Assembly (NCBI GenBank): GCA_003135475.1
Contig: PLBW01000177.1
Coordinates: forward strand, 292-55,995
Length of the DNA: 55,704 bases
DNA from: Acidobacteriaceae bacterium
Lineage (GTDB): Bacteria > Acidobacteriota > Terriglobia > Terriglobales > Acidobacteriaceae
Direction of reading: 5' to 3'
Below are positions 1 through 9,008 of this stretch, one piece after another (position 1 is the first letter of the stretch; each line of letters starts with the position of its first letter). Made by a program: the position numbers and the translations under genes. Below the pieces are notes generated by a model that had not been told where the DNA came from, searched no databases, and worked only from the letters and a program-made list of their open reading frames with translations.

Positions 1-603
1 GACAAGAAGGTCGAGGTGCGGGTGGTGTGCGCTACGAACCGGGAATTACACGAGGAGATCGAGCACGGAAACTTCCGGCCCGACCTGTTTTACCGCATTG
101 CCACCATGACCATTCATTTGCCGCCGCTGCGCGAGCGGGCCGTCGATCTGCCCGTCATCAGCGATTACCTGCTGCAGTACTACAACGAGAAGCTCAATGG
201 CCGGGTGATGATGGTGCGCCCCGCCCTGATGGCCAAAATGCAGCGTTATTCGTGGCCGGGCAACGTCCGCCAACTGGAGAACCTGATCAAGCGCTACGTG
301 GTCATGGGCACGGAAGATGTTATCTTAAGCGAGTTGCTTCAGCCCAATGAGCGCGATGCGGTTACCACTCTGATGCTGGATGGACCGGTTTCACTCAAGA
401 AGCTGACCCGGCAGACCGTCCGCAAATTGGAAGCACGTATTATTCTTAATGCACTTCATGCTAACAACTGGAACCGAAAGAAGGCGGCGCGCTCGCTCGA
501 TATCAGCTATCGCGCCTTGCTCTATAAGCTCAAGGAAGTAGGGATCCCGCAACGGCGCTCCAGCTCCGCGAGCAAACACGAAGAGGATGATAAGGCCGAG
601 TAA
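1..603 (+). CDS. Sigma-54-dependent transcriptional activator, NtrC family (5' end outside window)
   Basis: This is the C-terminal 200 residues of an enhancer-binding protein; the reading frame is open from base 1, so the gene starts before the window. Visible parts are the end of the AAA+ sigma-54 interaction domain (CATNREL; RPDLFYRI; LPPLRER), the sensor-II-type motif WPGNVRQLEN, and a C-terminal Fis-type helix-turn-helix (NRKKAARSLDISYRALLYKL). The receiver domain and the GAFTGA loop would lie upstream and cannot be seen. It ends 18 bp before the Wza-like gene, so it heads or sits inside the export operon. Known PEP-CTERM-associated loci carry an activator of this type (PrsR-like). Control of the following genes is inferred. 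Confidence 0.93.
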   Translation, partial: DKKVEVRVVCATNRELHEEIEHGNFRPDLFYRIATMTIHLPPLRERAVDLPVISDYLLQYYNEKLNGRVMMVRPALMAKMQRYSWPGNVRQLENLIKRYVVMGTEDVILSELLQPNERDAVTTLMLDGPVSLKKLTRQTVRKLEARIILNALHANNWNRKKAARSLDISYRALLYKLKEVGIPQRRSSSASKHEEDDKAE

Positions 604-621
604 TCCGGCCGAGGTGGAGTC

Positions 622-1338
622 ATGTATTCGCAAACACGGGCATTTGCAAGTCGCGCAACTTTAACCCTAGTCTTGCTGGTTCTGCTGGGCGCCTGGGCGC
701 ACCCCGCGTCAGGGCAAAACCCGAGCAGTCCCGCCAGCCCAGATAAACCGGTGATCCCGGCCAGCACCGCGGAGCCTCCCAAGGACGTGGCCAACGCCGC
801 GCAACCTGCGGCCGCCGACACGCTTCCCCCGCGGGTTGCACAAGTCCGGCTGGACAGCTACATTATCGGCTCCGACGATGTGTTGGCGATCAATGTCTGG
901 AAAGAGTCCGAGATATCGAGGACGGTCCCGGTTCGACCCGACGGAATGATCTCGCTGCCGTTGTTGGGGGAGATCAAGGCGAAAGGGCTGACTCCGGTAC
1001 AACTGGAAGCCCAAATCGGCGATTTGCTGAAGAAGATTATGTCCGATCCGCAGGTGACCGTGATTGTCACGGCAGTGAATAGCCTGACCTTTAACATCAT
1101 GGGCCAGGTTAACCGGCCGGGATACTTCCCGCTCACTCGTCCCCTCACCGTGCTGGATGCCATAGCGTTCTGCGGCGGCTTTAGGGATTTCGCCAAGCAG
1201 AAGAAAATCTACGTGCTTCGTACGGGCCCCGATGGGAAGCAGGAACGGCTAAAGTTCAACTACAAGGAAGTCATTAAAGGCAAGAATATGGCTCAGAACA
1301 TCCAGCTTCAACCGCACGACACCTTGGTCGTCCCGTGA
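622..1338 (+). CDS. Wza-like polysaccharide export protein (Poly_export + SLBB)
   Basis: A 238-residue periplasmic or outer-membrane export protein. Residues 1-31 form a signal peptide with a leucine-rich core; there is no lipobox cysteine, so it is probably not a lipoprotein. The Poly_export domain begins around residue 80 (YIIGSDDVLAINVWKE; VRPDGMISLPLLGEIKAKG) and one SLBB domain follows (FNIMGQVNRPGYFPLTRPLT; VLDAIAFCGGF). It is shorter than E. coli Wza because it lacks extra SLBB repeats and the C-terminal helix. Proteins of this kind form the periplasmic part of the export channel. A ribosome-binding site (gaggtggag) precedes the ATG. It shares an operon with the downstream barrel and Wzz-like genes. 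Confidence 0.92.
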   Translation: MYSQTRAFASRATLTLVLLVLLGAWAHPASGQNPSSPASPDKPVIPASTAEPPKDVANAAQPAAADTLPPRVAQVRLDSYIIGSDDVLAINVWKESEISRTVPVRPDGMISLPLLGEIKAKGLTPVQLEAQIGDLLKKIMSDPQVTVIVTAVNSLTFNIMGQVNRPGYFPLTRPLTVLDAIAFCGGFRDFAKQKKIYVLRTGPDGKQERLKFNYKEVIKGKNMAQNIQLQPHDTLVVP

Positions 1339-1369
1339 GAGCGGAAAGCGCGAAAAAGAGGAGGGGGCT

Positions 1370-2839
1370 ATGAAACCTCAACTCGGCCTATCTCTGGTGG
1401 TTTTGGCAGTCCTGGCAGTGCCGCCTGCCTGGTCGCAAACTGCTAGCGACCCGGCACAGAGCGGTTCTACGGACCAGTCACAGAGCGGTTCTACGGACCA
1501 GTCGCAAAGCGGTTCTACGGACCAGTCGCAGAACGGTTCTACGGACCAGTCGCAGCAGTCATCCACTGGTCCCCAAGTGGCTTACACTCATCCCGAACAG
1601 CTGCCTCCATTGACATTGCTTAATGAAGTCACGGCGAACACCGGTATTAGGCTCAGCATGTCGACTGGACTGTTAACAACTTACCAGTCGTACGGCGGCT
1701 CGTCCGGTGGTTACTGGCAGAACCTGGGCATGATTACAGGCGGTGTTCACATAACGCAGATTCGTCCCACCTTGTTCTGGGACGTTGGGTACACTGGCGG
1801 GTTTTCGTTAAGCGCCCTGACGGCACGGGGTGCTAGGAATTACTCAAGCCTGAATCAGAACGGGGCCGCCAATATCCTCTGGCAATTCAGCAGGCGCTGG
1901 CAGTTGGCGGTGCGCGATGGCTACGTTTATTCGAACGACCCGTTCGAGCCCTACTTGACCATTGATGGTGTGCCCACTTTTAACAACCCCAATCCCGTCG
2001 TCTACCTACCTCAGGCCGTCACCGAGGCGAATGTGGGTTCGGTCAATCTGACCTATCAGATGGGCGGGCACGATAGCCTTAGTTTTACGGGGGGGGAAAG
2101 CTTTCAACGCTATATCAACACCTCATTTTCGGCCAACAACTCGTTTACGTACTCGGTGGGATCGTACTATCAACATAGCTTCTCGGCGAGGTTGTCGGCC
2201 GGCGGCGGTTACAGCTTCACCGCCCTGGATTACGGGCATGGTTTAGCGCGCTCCGGAATTGAGGGGATGATCGGGTTTGCCAACTATCAGTTGAGCCCAA
2301 CCATGTACGTGACCGCGTTTGCCGGTCCTGAGTACACGGCAAGCAAGGACATTGTTCCAACTTTCTGTTTCCCGGGTTATGGCTGCTTCGGTTATCACGC
2401 AGTGCACCAGGCCCAGTGGGACGTAGCCGAAGGGGGGACTTTCGGCTGGTCAAAGACGAGGAACGCAGTGCGCGTAGGATTTAGGCATCAAAATTCAGAT
2501 GGCGGTGGTCTCCTGGGTACGGTACGGCTCTACCAGCTTACCGCCGGCTACCGGCGGGCACTGACCCAGCACTGGAATTTCTCTGCCGGCGTTTCGTACA
2601 ACGACAGCGCGTCGATATCGCAATTCCACGGCCTCGGCGCCCACGCCAACGAATTTCTTAAAACAGTACAAGGCACAGTGAATTTTGGTCGGAATATCTC
2701 TCAGTCGTGGAATGCAACTATGTATTACGCTGTGATTCACGAGCGTCAGAATTACTTCACACCCCAGCCAACAACTCTGGGCACGAATGGCGTCGGAATT
2801 ACGCTCCGGTACTCCTGGGGCCACTCACTTGGAAGGTGA
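1370..2839 (+). CDS. Outer-membrane beta-barrel protein with N-terminal QSGSTDQS repeats
   Basis: A 489-residue protein. A signal peptide (residues 1-23, ending AWSQ) is followed by a hydrophilic Gln/Ser/Thr linker containing four copies of an eight-residue repeat. The rest, from about residue 75, is rich in alternating aromatic and polar strands (for example SVGSYYQHSFSARLSAGGGY) and ends in RYSWGHSLGR, typical of outer-membrane barrels. It resembles the barrel proteins found in PEP-CTERM/EpsL-type exopolysaccharide loci, where they are thought to form the outer-membrane pore. Function is inferred from position between the Wza-like and Wzz-like genes. The start has a good Shine-Dalgarno sequence (gaggaggggg). 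Confidence 0.8.
   Translation: MKPQLGLSLVVLAVLAVPPAWSQTASDPAQSGSTDQSQSGSTDQSQSGSTDQSQNGSTDQSQQSSTGPQVAYTHPEQLPPLTLLNEVTANTGIRLSMSTGLLTTYQSYGGSSGGYWQNLGMITGGVHITQIRPTLFWDVGYTGGFSLSALTARGARNYSSLNQNGAANILWQFSRRWQLAVRDGYVYSNDPFEPYLTIDGVPTFNNPNPVVYLPQAVTEANVGSVNLTYQMGGHDSLSFTGGESFQRYINTSFSANNSFTYSVGSYYQHSFSARLSAGGGYSFTALDYGHGLARSGIEGMIGFANYQLSPTMYVTAFAGPEYTASKDIVPTFCFPGYGCFGYHAVHQAQWDVAEGGTFGWSKTRNAVRVGFRHQNSDGGGLLGTVRLYQLTAGYRRALTQHWNFSAGVSYNDSASISQFHGLGAHANEFLKTVQGTVNFGRNISQSWNATMYYAVIHERQNYFTPQPTTLGTNGVGITLRYSWGHSLGR
1455..1550 (+). repeat. Four tandem 24-bp units encoding QSGSTDQS
   Basis: Four in-frame 24-bp units lie at 1455-1478, 1479-1502, 1503-1526 and 1527-1550 and differ only at a few positions. 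They encode a low-complexity linker between the signal peptide and the barrel of the outer-membrane protein. The near identity of the units suggests recent slippage expansion. Confidence 0.95.
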
Positions 2840-2842
2840 TTC

Positions 2843-4405
2843 ATGATGGAAGAACTTGATGATCAGAAGTCAACGCAGGGTGCCGATGAATATTGGGCCT
2901 TGGTGGTCCGCCGCAAGTGGTGGATTCTGGGACCGCTTTTTTTGGGATGGCTCCTTGTCTTTGCGTCAACGTGGGTTATTCCCGCGAAGTATGCTTCGGA
3001 AAGCGTGGTGCTGATTGAGCCAGCCAAAGTCCCGAAGGACCTGGTGGCGCCAAACGTTCAGGTCGACTTAGCGGACCGGGTACAAAGTATGAGCACGCAG
3101 GTGCTGAGCCGCACGCGCCTGCTCGACCTCATCAAGAAACATAACCTCTACCCCGGCTATGCCAATTCGCCTGATGACCAGGTGGAAAAGATGCGCGACG
3201 ATGTTAAGTTCGAATTGATTCAAGCTCCTGCGGCCAACGGAGTCCAGGAACTGGTCGCGTTCAAGCTGGCGTATAAGGCCCCAGACGCCGCGATTGCCCA
3301 AAAGGTGAACGCGGCCTTGACCTCGTTCTTCGTTGACGAGAACGTGAAGGCCAGCCAGGAGCAGTCGGAAGCGACCACCCATTTCCTGGATTCTCAAGTG
3401 CGGGCACTGGGGCAGACGCTGGCCGACGACGAGGCCAAGGTGCGCGCCTATGAGGCCCAGCACGAGGGGTCGTTGCCGCAGCAATTGCAAAGCAACCTCC
3501 AGATCCTCAATGGCATTCAAACGCAGTTACAGGCCGCGCACTCCACCCATGAGAGGGCCTTGCAGCAGCAGACTTATCTGAACTCGCTGCAGAAACAATA
3601 CGAAACGATGGGCGATTCGGCAGACGTGCCCAGCAGCCTCGACAACCAACTGGAAGGCGCGCGCGCCCAATTGGCCGACCTGCGGGCCCGCTACACCGAC
3701 GACCATCCCGATATCAGGAAACTGAAGGAAACCATCGCTGGTCTGGAGAAACTGAAGAAAGACATGGGCGCCGAGGCCAAGGAGAAACTCGAAACCAATA
3801 CCGCGAGTATGGCCCAGGTGCAGGCCATGACGCCGCGGGTGCAACTGCAGAACCAAATCAAGATGAACAAGATCGAGATCCAAACATCCGCCGAGCAAAT
3901 CCAGCGTCTCGAACAGGCTGGTCAGATGTATCAGGCCCGCCTGAATGCGACCCCGGCCGTGGAAGCTGAGATGAGTGATATGATGCGCGATTTCGGCAAT
4001 ATGAGAAAGGAATATCTCGAACTGCTCGCCAAGAAGCAGAACTCCGCGCTGGCCACCAGTCTGGAGAATCAGCAACAGGGCGCGCAGTTCCGCGTGATCG
4101 ATCCGCCCAGTCTTCCGGACAAGCCGGTGTTTCCCGATCGATTCAAGTTTTCACTGGCTGCAATCGGCGTCGGCTTTGCCTTTGCCGTGTTGTTCGGATT
4201 CGGCTCGGAGATCCTCGATGATCGTATCCGCAACGAACAGGCCCTCAACGAAGCTGTCAGTTTGCCGATCCTGGTAGATATTCCGGCTCTGCCAACCCCA
4301 GCGGAAACTCGCGCCGCTCGCTGGAAGCCGTGGTTGGCGGTGGCGGCCACCGTAATGGTGGTCATCCTGCTTCCCTCAGGCGTGGCTTACGCCTATTTTT
4401 GGTGA
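2843..4405 (+). CDS. Wzz/GumC-like polysaccharide chain-length determinant
   Basis: A 520-residue inner-membrane protein. The first membrane segment lies at about residues 31-50 (WWILGPLFLGWLLVFASTWV) and the second near the C-terminus (WLAVAATVMVVILLPSGVAY). The periplasmic part between them contains long coiled-coil stretches (about residues 170-410). A proline-rich PSLPDKPVFPDR motif lies a little before the C-terminal membrane region, as in Wzz/GumC proteins. There is no fused kinase domain; the kinase is the separate gene at 5383. It begins 3 bp after the barrel gene and its ribosome-binding site (ggaagg) lies inside that gene's end, so the two are probably translationally coupled. Role: control of polymer length and assembly of the trans-envelope export complex. 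Confidence 0.92.
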   Translation: MMEELDDQKSTQGADEYWALVVRRKWWILGPLFLGWLLVFASTWVIPAKYASESVVLIEPAKVPKDLVAPNVQVDLADRVQSMSTQVLSRTRLLDLIKKHNLYPGYANSPDDQVEKMRDDVKFELIQAPAANGVQELVAFKLAYKAPDAAIAQKVNAALTSFFVDENVKASQEQSEATTHFLDSQVRALGQTLADDEAKVRAYEAQHEGSLPQQLQSNLQILNGIQTQLQAAHSTHERALQQQTYLNSLQKQYETMGDSADVPSSLDNQLEGARAQLADLRARYTDDHPDIRKLKETIAGLEKLKKDMGAEAKEKLETNTASMAQVQAMTPRVQLQNQIKMNKIEIQTSAEQIQRLEQAGQMYQARLNATPAVEAEMSDMMRDFGNMRKEYLELLAKKQNSALATSLENQQQGAQFRVIDPPSLPDKPVFPDRFKFSLAAIGVGFAFAVLFGFGSEILDDRIRNEQALNEAVSLPILVDIPALPTPAETRAARWKPWLAVAATVMVVILLPSGVAYAYFW

Positions 4406-4411
4406 TAGTGC

Positions 4412-5380
4412 ATGTATAAACAATTCTTCGGGTTGACGCGCAATCCCTTTGAGATTAGCCCCGACCCGTTCTTTTACCATCCGACGCCGCGTCACAATGA
4501 AGCCTTGGCCAACCTGCATTATGGGGTAGGCCGCAGAAAGGGCTTCATCGTGATCACCGGTGAGGTGGGCACGGGCAAGACCTTGCTGGTCCGTTGCCTG
4601 CTAACCGAGTTGCGCAAGAACAACATCGCTTTCGCCTACGTTTTCAATCCCTTGCTGCCGGTGGTGGAGTTCTTCCAGTACATCATGGCCGACCTGGGGC
4701 TGCCCTACGCCGGGCGCACCAAGACGGAGATGCTGCTGGACCTGAACCGCTACCTCATCCAGCGCCACGCCCGCGGCCTGATCACGGCCCTGGTGGTCGA
4801 TGAGGCGCAGGCGTTGCGGCACGAACTGCTGGAGGAGATCCGGCTGTTGACCAATCTGGAGACGTCGCAGCAGAAGTTGCTGCAGATTGTTCTTCTGGGT
4901 CAGCCGGAGTTGGAAATGATGCTTGACTCTCCCGAGTTGCGGCAACTGAAGCAGCGGGTCTCCTTGCGCTGTCAGCTGCAGCCGCTGGACGAAGCCCAGA
5001 CCCGCGCCTATGTGCTGTCCCGCCTGGAGCGTGCCGGCGCGCATGCCGAACCGCCGATTTTCGCCGACCAAGCCTTGAGCAGGCTCTTTGAGTATTCCGG
5101 CGGCATTCCGCGCATCATCAACAATCTTTGCGAGAACTCCATGGTGAACGCCTTTGCTCGCGAACAGCGGACGGTGACTCCCGAGATGATCACCGAAGTG
5201 GCCGCAGATTTCCGTTTGACGGGCCCGTCCCTGCCGGAAGAGGTCCCGCTGCCCGTGGCCGCGGCCGAGGAGAACGGCGAAAGCTTGTTGCGCTCGTTGT
5301 TCCGTCTCCTGCGCACCATGGACCACCAGACTTTAGAAACCGAAAAAGCCATACCCACCACTGTCGGGAGGAGAATTTAG
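4412..5380 (+). CDS. ExeA-like AAA ATPase of the exopolysaccharide/PEP-CTERM type
   Basis: A 322-residue cytoplasmic ATPase. The N-terminal MYKQFFGLTRNPFEISPDP signature is shared by ExeA/GspA-type ATPases and the XrtA-associated ATPase family. The Walker A motif is GEVGTGKT (Lys56) and the Walker B motif is ALVVDEAQ. A later GGIPRIINNLCENS motif belongs to the C-terminal lid region. It has no periplasmic peptidoglycan-binding extension, unlike ExeA. It lies between the Wzz-like and BY-kinase genes with 6 bp and 2 bp gaps. Its molecular job in these loci is not settled; energising or regulating export is inferred. Confidence 0.9.
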   Translation: MYKQFFGLTRNPFEISPDPFFYHPTPRHNEALANLHYGVGRRKGFIVITGEVGTGKTLLVRCLLTELRKNNIAFAYVFNPLLPVVEFFQYIMADLGLPYAGRTKTEMLLDLNRYLIQRHARGLITALVVDEAQALRHELLEEIRLLTNLETSQQKLLQIVLLGQPELEMMLDSPELRQLKQRVSLRCQLQPLDEAQTRAYVLSRLERAGAHAEPPIFADQALSRLFEYSGGIPRIINNLCENSMVNAFAREQRTVTPEMITEVAADFRLTGPSLPEEVPLPVAAAEENGESLLRSLFRLLRTMDHQTLETEKAIPTTVGRRI

Positions 5381-5382
5381 CC

Positions 5383-6321
5383 ATGAGTCGAGTGTACGAA
5401 GCGTTACAGAAGTCCCAGGGTGAAAGTCCGAGTGCCTCGCCCTTGGTTTCAGGCGGACCAGAAGCGGCGCCTGGCGAAGCCACTGCCGTTGCCGTTGCGG
5501 CCGGCGTCTCCGTGGGCACACCCATGGATGCGACTTGGTTGAAGGTTCCTGCCGACCGCGTCCTGCACCCCACCCCCACTCCCGAGCAGCGCCTGGTGGC
5601 GCTGGCTGAGCCCAACAGTCAGGGAGCGGAGATGTTCCGGGTCCTGGCGACCCGCCTGGCGCACATGCAGAACAAGCGGCGGCTGCAGAAGCTGCTCATC
5701 ACCAGTTCTGTGGGCGACGAGGGCAAGTCGGTGGTGGCTGTCAACCTCGCTCTGACCTTGGCGCGGCGTCACAACGCGCGCACCCTGCTGATCGAAGCTG
5801 ATCTCCGCCGGCCTAGCGCCAGTCATTTGCTGACCAACTCGTCCTTGCGCGGCATTGCGGAGTGGGATGCGGGCAAACTCTCGCTCGAAGATTCGCTGTA
5901 CCAGGTCAACGACCTGCCGCTGTGGTTTCTCTCCGCAGGCCACGGCATGGAGGAACCGCTACCGCTTCTGGAATCGGACCGTTTCGCCAAGATGTTGGAC
6001 ACCATCTCGTCGACCTTCGACTGGGTGCTGCTCGATGCCACACCTATGTTGCCCATGGCCGACGCTACTTCGCTTTCGCGTCTCTGTGATGGTGTCCTGG
6101 TGGTGGTGCGCGAAGGGTTTACCCGCCGTAAGGTCCTGGATAAGGCGCTGGAATCGATCGAGAAGTCCAAACTTCTGGGCGTGGTCTTCAACCAAGCCTC
6201 CATGTTGAACCTCGGTTACGACCGCTACTACGGCGGCAACAACTCATCCGGAAAATCGAAGAAGGACGCTAAAAAACAACCCGATAAGGAAACGGACAAG
6301 GTAACAGCGGCGACGGCATGA
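5383..6321 (+). CDS. CpsD/CapB-like tyrosine kinase (BY-kinase)
   Basis: A 312-residue P-loop kinase. I chose the ATG at 5383 because gggaggag lies just upstream and the protein then begins MSRVYEALQ, the usual start of this family. Key motifs are the modified Walker A SSVGDEGKS (Lys115), Walker A' LLIEADLRRPS, and Walker B WVLLDATPM. The C-terminal tail has a small tyrosine cluster (YDRYYGG) followed by a lysine-rich stretch; such clusters are the usual autophosphorylation site. It works with the Wzz-like protein at 2843, a split arrangement like CpsC/CpsD. Residues 10-65 are a low-complexity Ala/Pro/Ser linker. Confidence 0.92.
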   Translation: MSRVYEALQKSQGESPSASPLVSGGPEAAPGEATAVAVAAGVSVGTPMDATWLKVPADRVLHPTPTPEQRLVALAEPNSQGAEMFRVLATRLAHMQNKRRLQKLLITSSVGDEGKSVVAVNLALTLARRHNARTLLIEADLRRPSASHLLTNSSLRGIAEWDAGKLSLEDSLYQVNDLPLWFLSAGHGMEEPLPLLESDRFAKMLDTISSTFDWVLLDATPMLPMADATSLSRLCDGVLVVVREGFTRRKVLDKALESIEKSKLLGVVFNQASMLNLGYDRYYGGNNSSGKSKKDAKKQPDKETDKVTAATA

Positions 6322-7697
6322 TTCGTTTGTTCAATGCCTATTTCCCCACCCGCACACTGTTGCTCACGGTGACCGAGGTCATACTCGTTACCTTGGGTTT
6401 TGTGCTGGCGGTGGAATTTTGGGCAGGGACGGCCTCCGACGCCAGCATTTATCTGCTGTACGAAAACGGCTTGGGGCGGATCGGCCTGGTGGTCGCAGTC
6501 TTCCTCATCCTGATGTACTACTTCGATCTCTACGATTCCCTTGTGCTCGCCAACCGGCGAGAGGTGATCACCCGCCTGGTGGGCGTCCTGGGCTGTGCCT
6601 TCGTCGCGTTGGCAGTGCTCTACTACGCGTTTCCCGAGGTTAGCCTGGGTGGCAGCACCTTGTGGATCGGGGTGGGTATTGTCGGCGTCGCGGTTCCCGC
6701 CTGGCGCCGACTGTTTTTTGTGCTCAACCGCTCTGCCCGTTTTTCGGAGAGGGCCATCGTTTACGGGGACGGGCCCCTGGCGGGGCCGCTGATGGCGGAG
6801 ATCGCCCATCGTGCCGAACTAGGCATTCGGGTCGTGGGTTTCGTCGGTCAGAACGCGCCCACGGTCCCCGGCATTCCCCTGTGTGGTGGCAACATTGAGG
6901 AGCTGGTGCTGGAGCGGAACGCGCAGCGCGTCCTGGTGACCATGGGGGACCGCCGCGGCAAACTGCAAGTGGAAGAGTTGCTCAAGCTGAAGGCCCGGGG
7001 TGTGCACATCCAGGATGGGCCCGAGTACTACGAGAGCGTTACCGGCAAGATTCCGTTAGAGTCTCTGCGTCTCAGTTGGCTGCTGTTTTCGCCCGGCTTT
7101 CACGTGCGCACCGCCCTGCGGATCTACAAACGCTTGTTCTCGATCATTCTCGGCTCGCTGGCCATCCTGCTGACTTCCCCGCTGATGCTGCTGGCCGCCA
7201 TCGCGATTCGTCTCGACTCGCCGGGTCCGGCGATTTTTCGCCAGAAGCGCGTGGGCGAACACGGACGTCTGTTCACCGTGTACAAGTTCCGATCCATGTA
7301 CGAGGGGTCGGACAAGAAGCGGTTGAAGCCGGCCGAGCATGGGGATGCGCGCGTCACCGCGGTGGGCAGGTGGCTGCGCCGCACCCGCATCGACGAATTG
7401 CCGCAATTGTTCAACATCGTCAAAGGCGATATGGCATTCGTCGGACCGCGGCCTTTCGTTCCCGAGCAGGAAGAAGAGTGCGTGCAAAACATCCCGTTCT
7501 ATAAAGAGCGCTGGCTGGTGAAGCCTGGCGCTACGGGATGGGCGCAGATCAACCGTGGCTATAACGCGACCCTGGAAGACAACCGCGAGAAACTGGCCTA
7601 CGACCTGTTCTACATCAAGAACGTCTCCTTTGGACTCGACCTCTATATCATGTTTGCGACCGTCAAGATCCTGCTGCTGGGGAGGGGAGGACGGTAG
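6318..7697 (+). CDS. Polyprenyl glycosylphosphotransferase (initiating sugar-phosphate transferase)
   Basis: A 459-residue membrane enzyme of the WbaP/EpsB2 class that moves a sugar phosphate onto undecaprenyl phosphate and so starts the repeat unit. The N-terminal part has four or five membrane helices and a Rossmann-like region (IVYGDGPLAGPLMAEI). The C-terminal catalytic domain carries the helix LFSIILGSLAILLTSPLMLL, then DSPGPAIFRQKRVGEHG, YKFRSM, RRTRIDELPQLFNIVKGDM and FVGPRPF. The ATG overlaps the stop of the kinase gene (ATGA), indicating coupling. The architecture matches the phosphotransferases found in PEP-CTERM-associated loci. The sugar cannot be read from sequence. Confidence 0.93.
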   Translation: MIRLFNAYFPTRTLLLTVTEVILVTLGFVLAVEFWAGTASDASIYLLYENGLGRIGLVVAVFLILMYYFDLYDSLVLANRREVITRLVGVLGCAFVALAVLYYAFPEVSLGGSTLWIGVGIVGVAVPAWRRLFFVLNRSARFSERAIVYGDGPLAGPLMAEIAHRAELGIRVVGFVGQNAPTVPGIPLCGGNIEELVLERNAQRVLVTMGDRRGKLQVEELLKLKARGVHIQDGPEYYESVTGKIPLESLRLSWLLFSPGFHVRTALRIYKRLFSIILGSLAILLTSPLMLLAAIAIRLDSPGPAIFRQKRVGEHGRLFTVYKFRSMYEGSDKKRLKPAEHGDARVTAVGRWLRRTRIDELPQLFNIVKGDMAFVGPRPFVPEQEEECVQNIPFYKERWLVKPGATGWAQINRGYNATLEDNREKLAYDLFYIKNVSFGLDLYIMFATVKILLLGRGGR

Positions 7698-7843
7698 TTT
7701 CCTCCACCGCGTCAGACGGTCCCTGCGCGGATGCGATATCCTTGAGCAATGCTAAGAACGACCGCGGATGCGCCACCCGCGCGGATGGGTACTACTTACT
7801 CAATCCGCGCTGTGGGGCACGAATTTAAGGAGAGAGTTGTTTT

Positions 7844-8860
7844 ATGAAGAAGGCCTTAATCACCGGCATTTCCGGCCAGGACGGCAGCTACCTTGCCGAA
7901 TACCTGCTTGAACTCGGATACAGCGTTTATGGCGTGGTGCGCCGGGAGACGGCAACCATGCGCTGGCTCAGCCCCATCCAGGACAAGATTGAGGTCCTCT
8001 ATGGCGACATGCGCGACACCGCCTCCCTGGAAGTCGCCTTTGCCAAGGCCTCGCCGGACGAAGTTTATAACCTTGCGGGCCAGGTTTTCGTCCCTACCAG
8101 CTGGCAAATTCCTGCCGAGACCTTCGACATCAATGTTGGCGGACTGGCGCGCTTGCTGAGCATCATCGAGCGCCAGAAGCCGGATACGCGCATCTATCAG
8201 GCCTCCAGTTCGGAGATGTATGGCAATCAGAACGGCTTGCGCAATGAGCAAACGGCGCTGGCTCCCACCTCGCCTTATGGAGTTTCCAAGACCGCGGCTC
8301 ACCGTTTGTGCAGCGTCTACCGAGAGCGCGGAATTTTCGCTGTCGGCGGCGTTCTCTTTAATCATGAGTCCCCGCGCCGCGGCCCGGAGATGGTGACCCG
8401 CAAAATCACGCTGGCGGCGGCCGATTGGGCGCAGGGCAAGAAGAGCAAGCTGAAGCTGGGCAACATGCAGGCCCGTCGCGACTGGGGATTTGCCGGCGAT
8501 TACATCCGCGCCATGCACGCCATGCTGCAGCAGGAGAAGCCCAACGATTACGTCATCGCCACCGGCGAATCGCACAGCGTTTACGAATTTGTGGTCGAAG
8601 TGCTGCAATGCCTGGATTTGGTGCCTTCCGGCCGCAACGTTGCCGAAGTGGTGAATGAGTTCGTCGAAGTGGACCCCAAGCTGTTTCGCACCGGCGAGAT
8701 TCATGACCTGCGGGGCGACTCCAGCCTGGCTCGGCGCTCCTTAAACTGGAATCCCGACGTGGATTTCAAACGCCTGGTGCGCATGATGGTCGAGTCGGAT
8801 GCCTTGGGACGAGAGGAAGCTCGCTCCGCGAAAGCCCAGTTGGCTAAGAGCGGCGTATGA
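7844..8860 (+). CDS. gmd: GDP-mannose 4,6-dehydratase
   Basis: A 338-residue extended-SDR enzyme that converts GDP-mannose to GDP-4-keto-6-deoxymannose, the precursor of GDP-fucose, GDP-rhamnose and related sugars. It shows the NAD(P)-binding TGISGQDGSYLAEYLL motif, the catalytic region ASSSEMYG, the SPYGVSKTAAH Tyr/Lys pair, and the family motifs FNHESPRRGPEMVTRKI and RRDWGFAGDYIRAMH. Start: aaggagagag lies 8 bp before the ATG. A 146-bp gap separates it from the phosphotransferase. No GDP-fucose synthase or reductase is visible in the window, so the final sugar is unknown. Confidence 0.95.
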   Translation: MKKALITGISGQDGSYLAEYLLELGYSVYGVVRRETATMRWLSPIQDKIEVLYGDMRDTASLEVAFAKASPDEVYNLAGQVFVPTSWQIPAETFDINVGGLARLLSIIERQKPDTRIYQASSSEMYGNQNGLRNEQTALAPTSPYGVSKTAAHRLCSVYRERGIFAVGGVLFNHESPRRGPEMVTRKITLAAADWAQGKKSKLKLGNMQARRDWGFAGDYIRAMHAMLQQEKPNDYVIATGESHSVYEFVVEVLQCLDLVPSGRNVAEVVNEFVEVDPKLFRTGEIHDLRGDSSLARRSLNWNPDVDFKRLVRMMVESDALGREEARSAKAQLAKSGV

Positions 8861-9008
8861 GTTAATTCAACGTGGTGATCGGATACGAGGCGAGGCGGGG
8901 TAGCAAGCTCTCGTAGCCGTAGCGGTGTTGGGGGATGGTCTATCCCCGGACAAAGGCAAAAATAGCGGGCTGGCGAGCTTTGCAATTAGAAACGGAAATT
9001 TCAGCTAA

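Noticed and set aside
8971-8984. Sigma-54-like promoter TGGCGAGCTTTGCA before the GT-C gene
   Set aside because: The GG and GC elements are two bases too close together; the spacing of sigma-54 promoters is strict.
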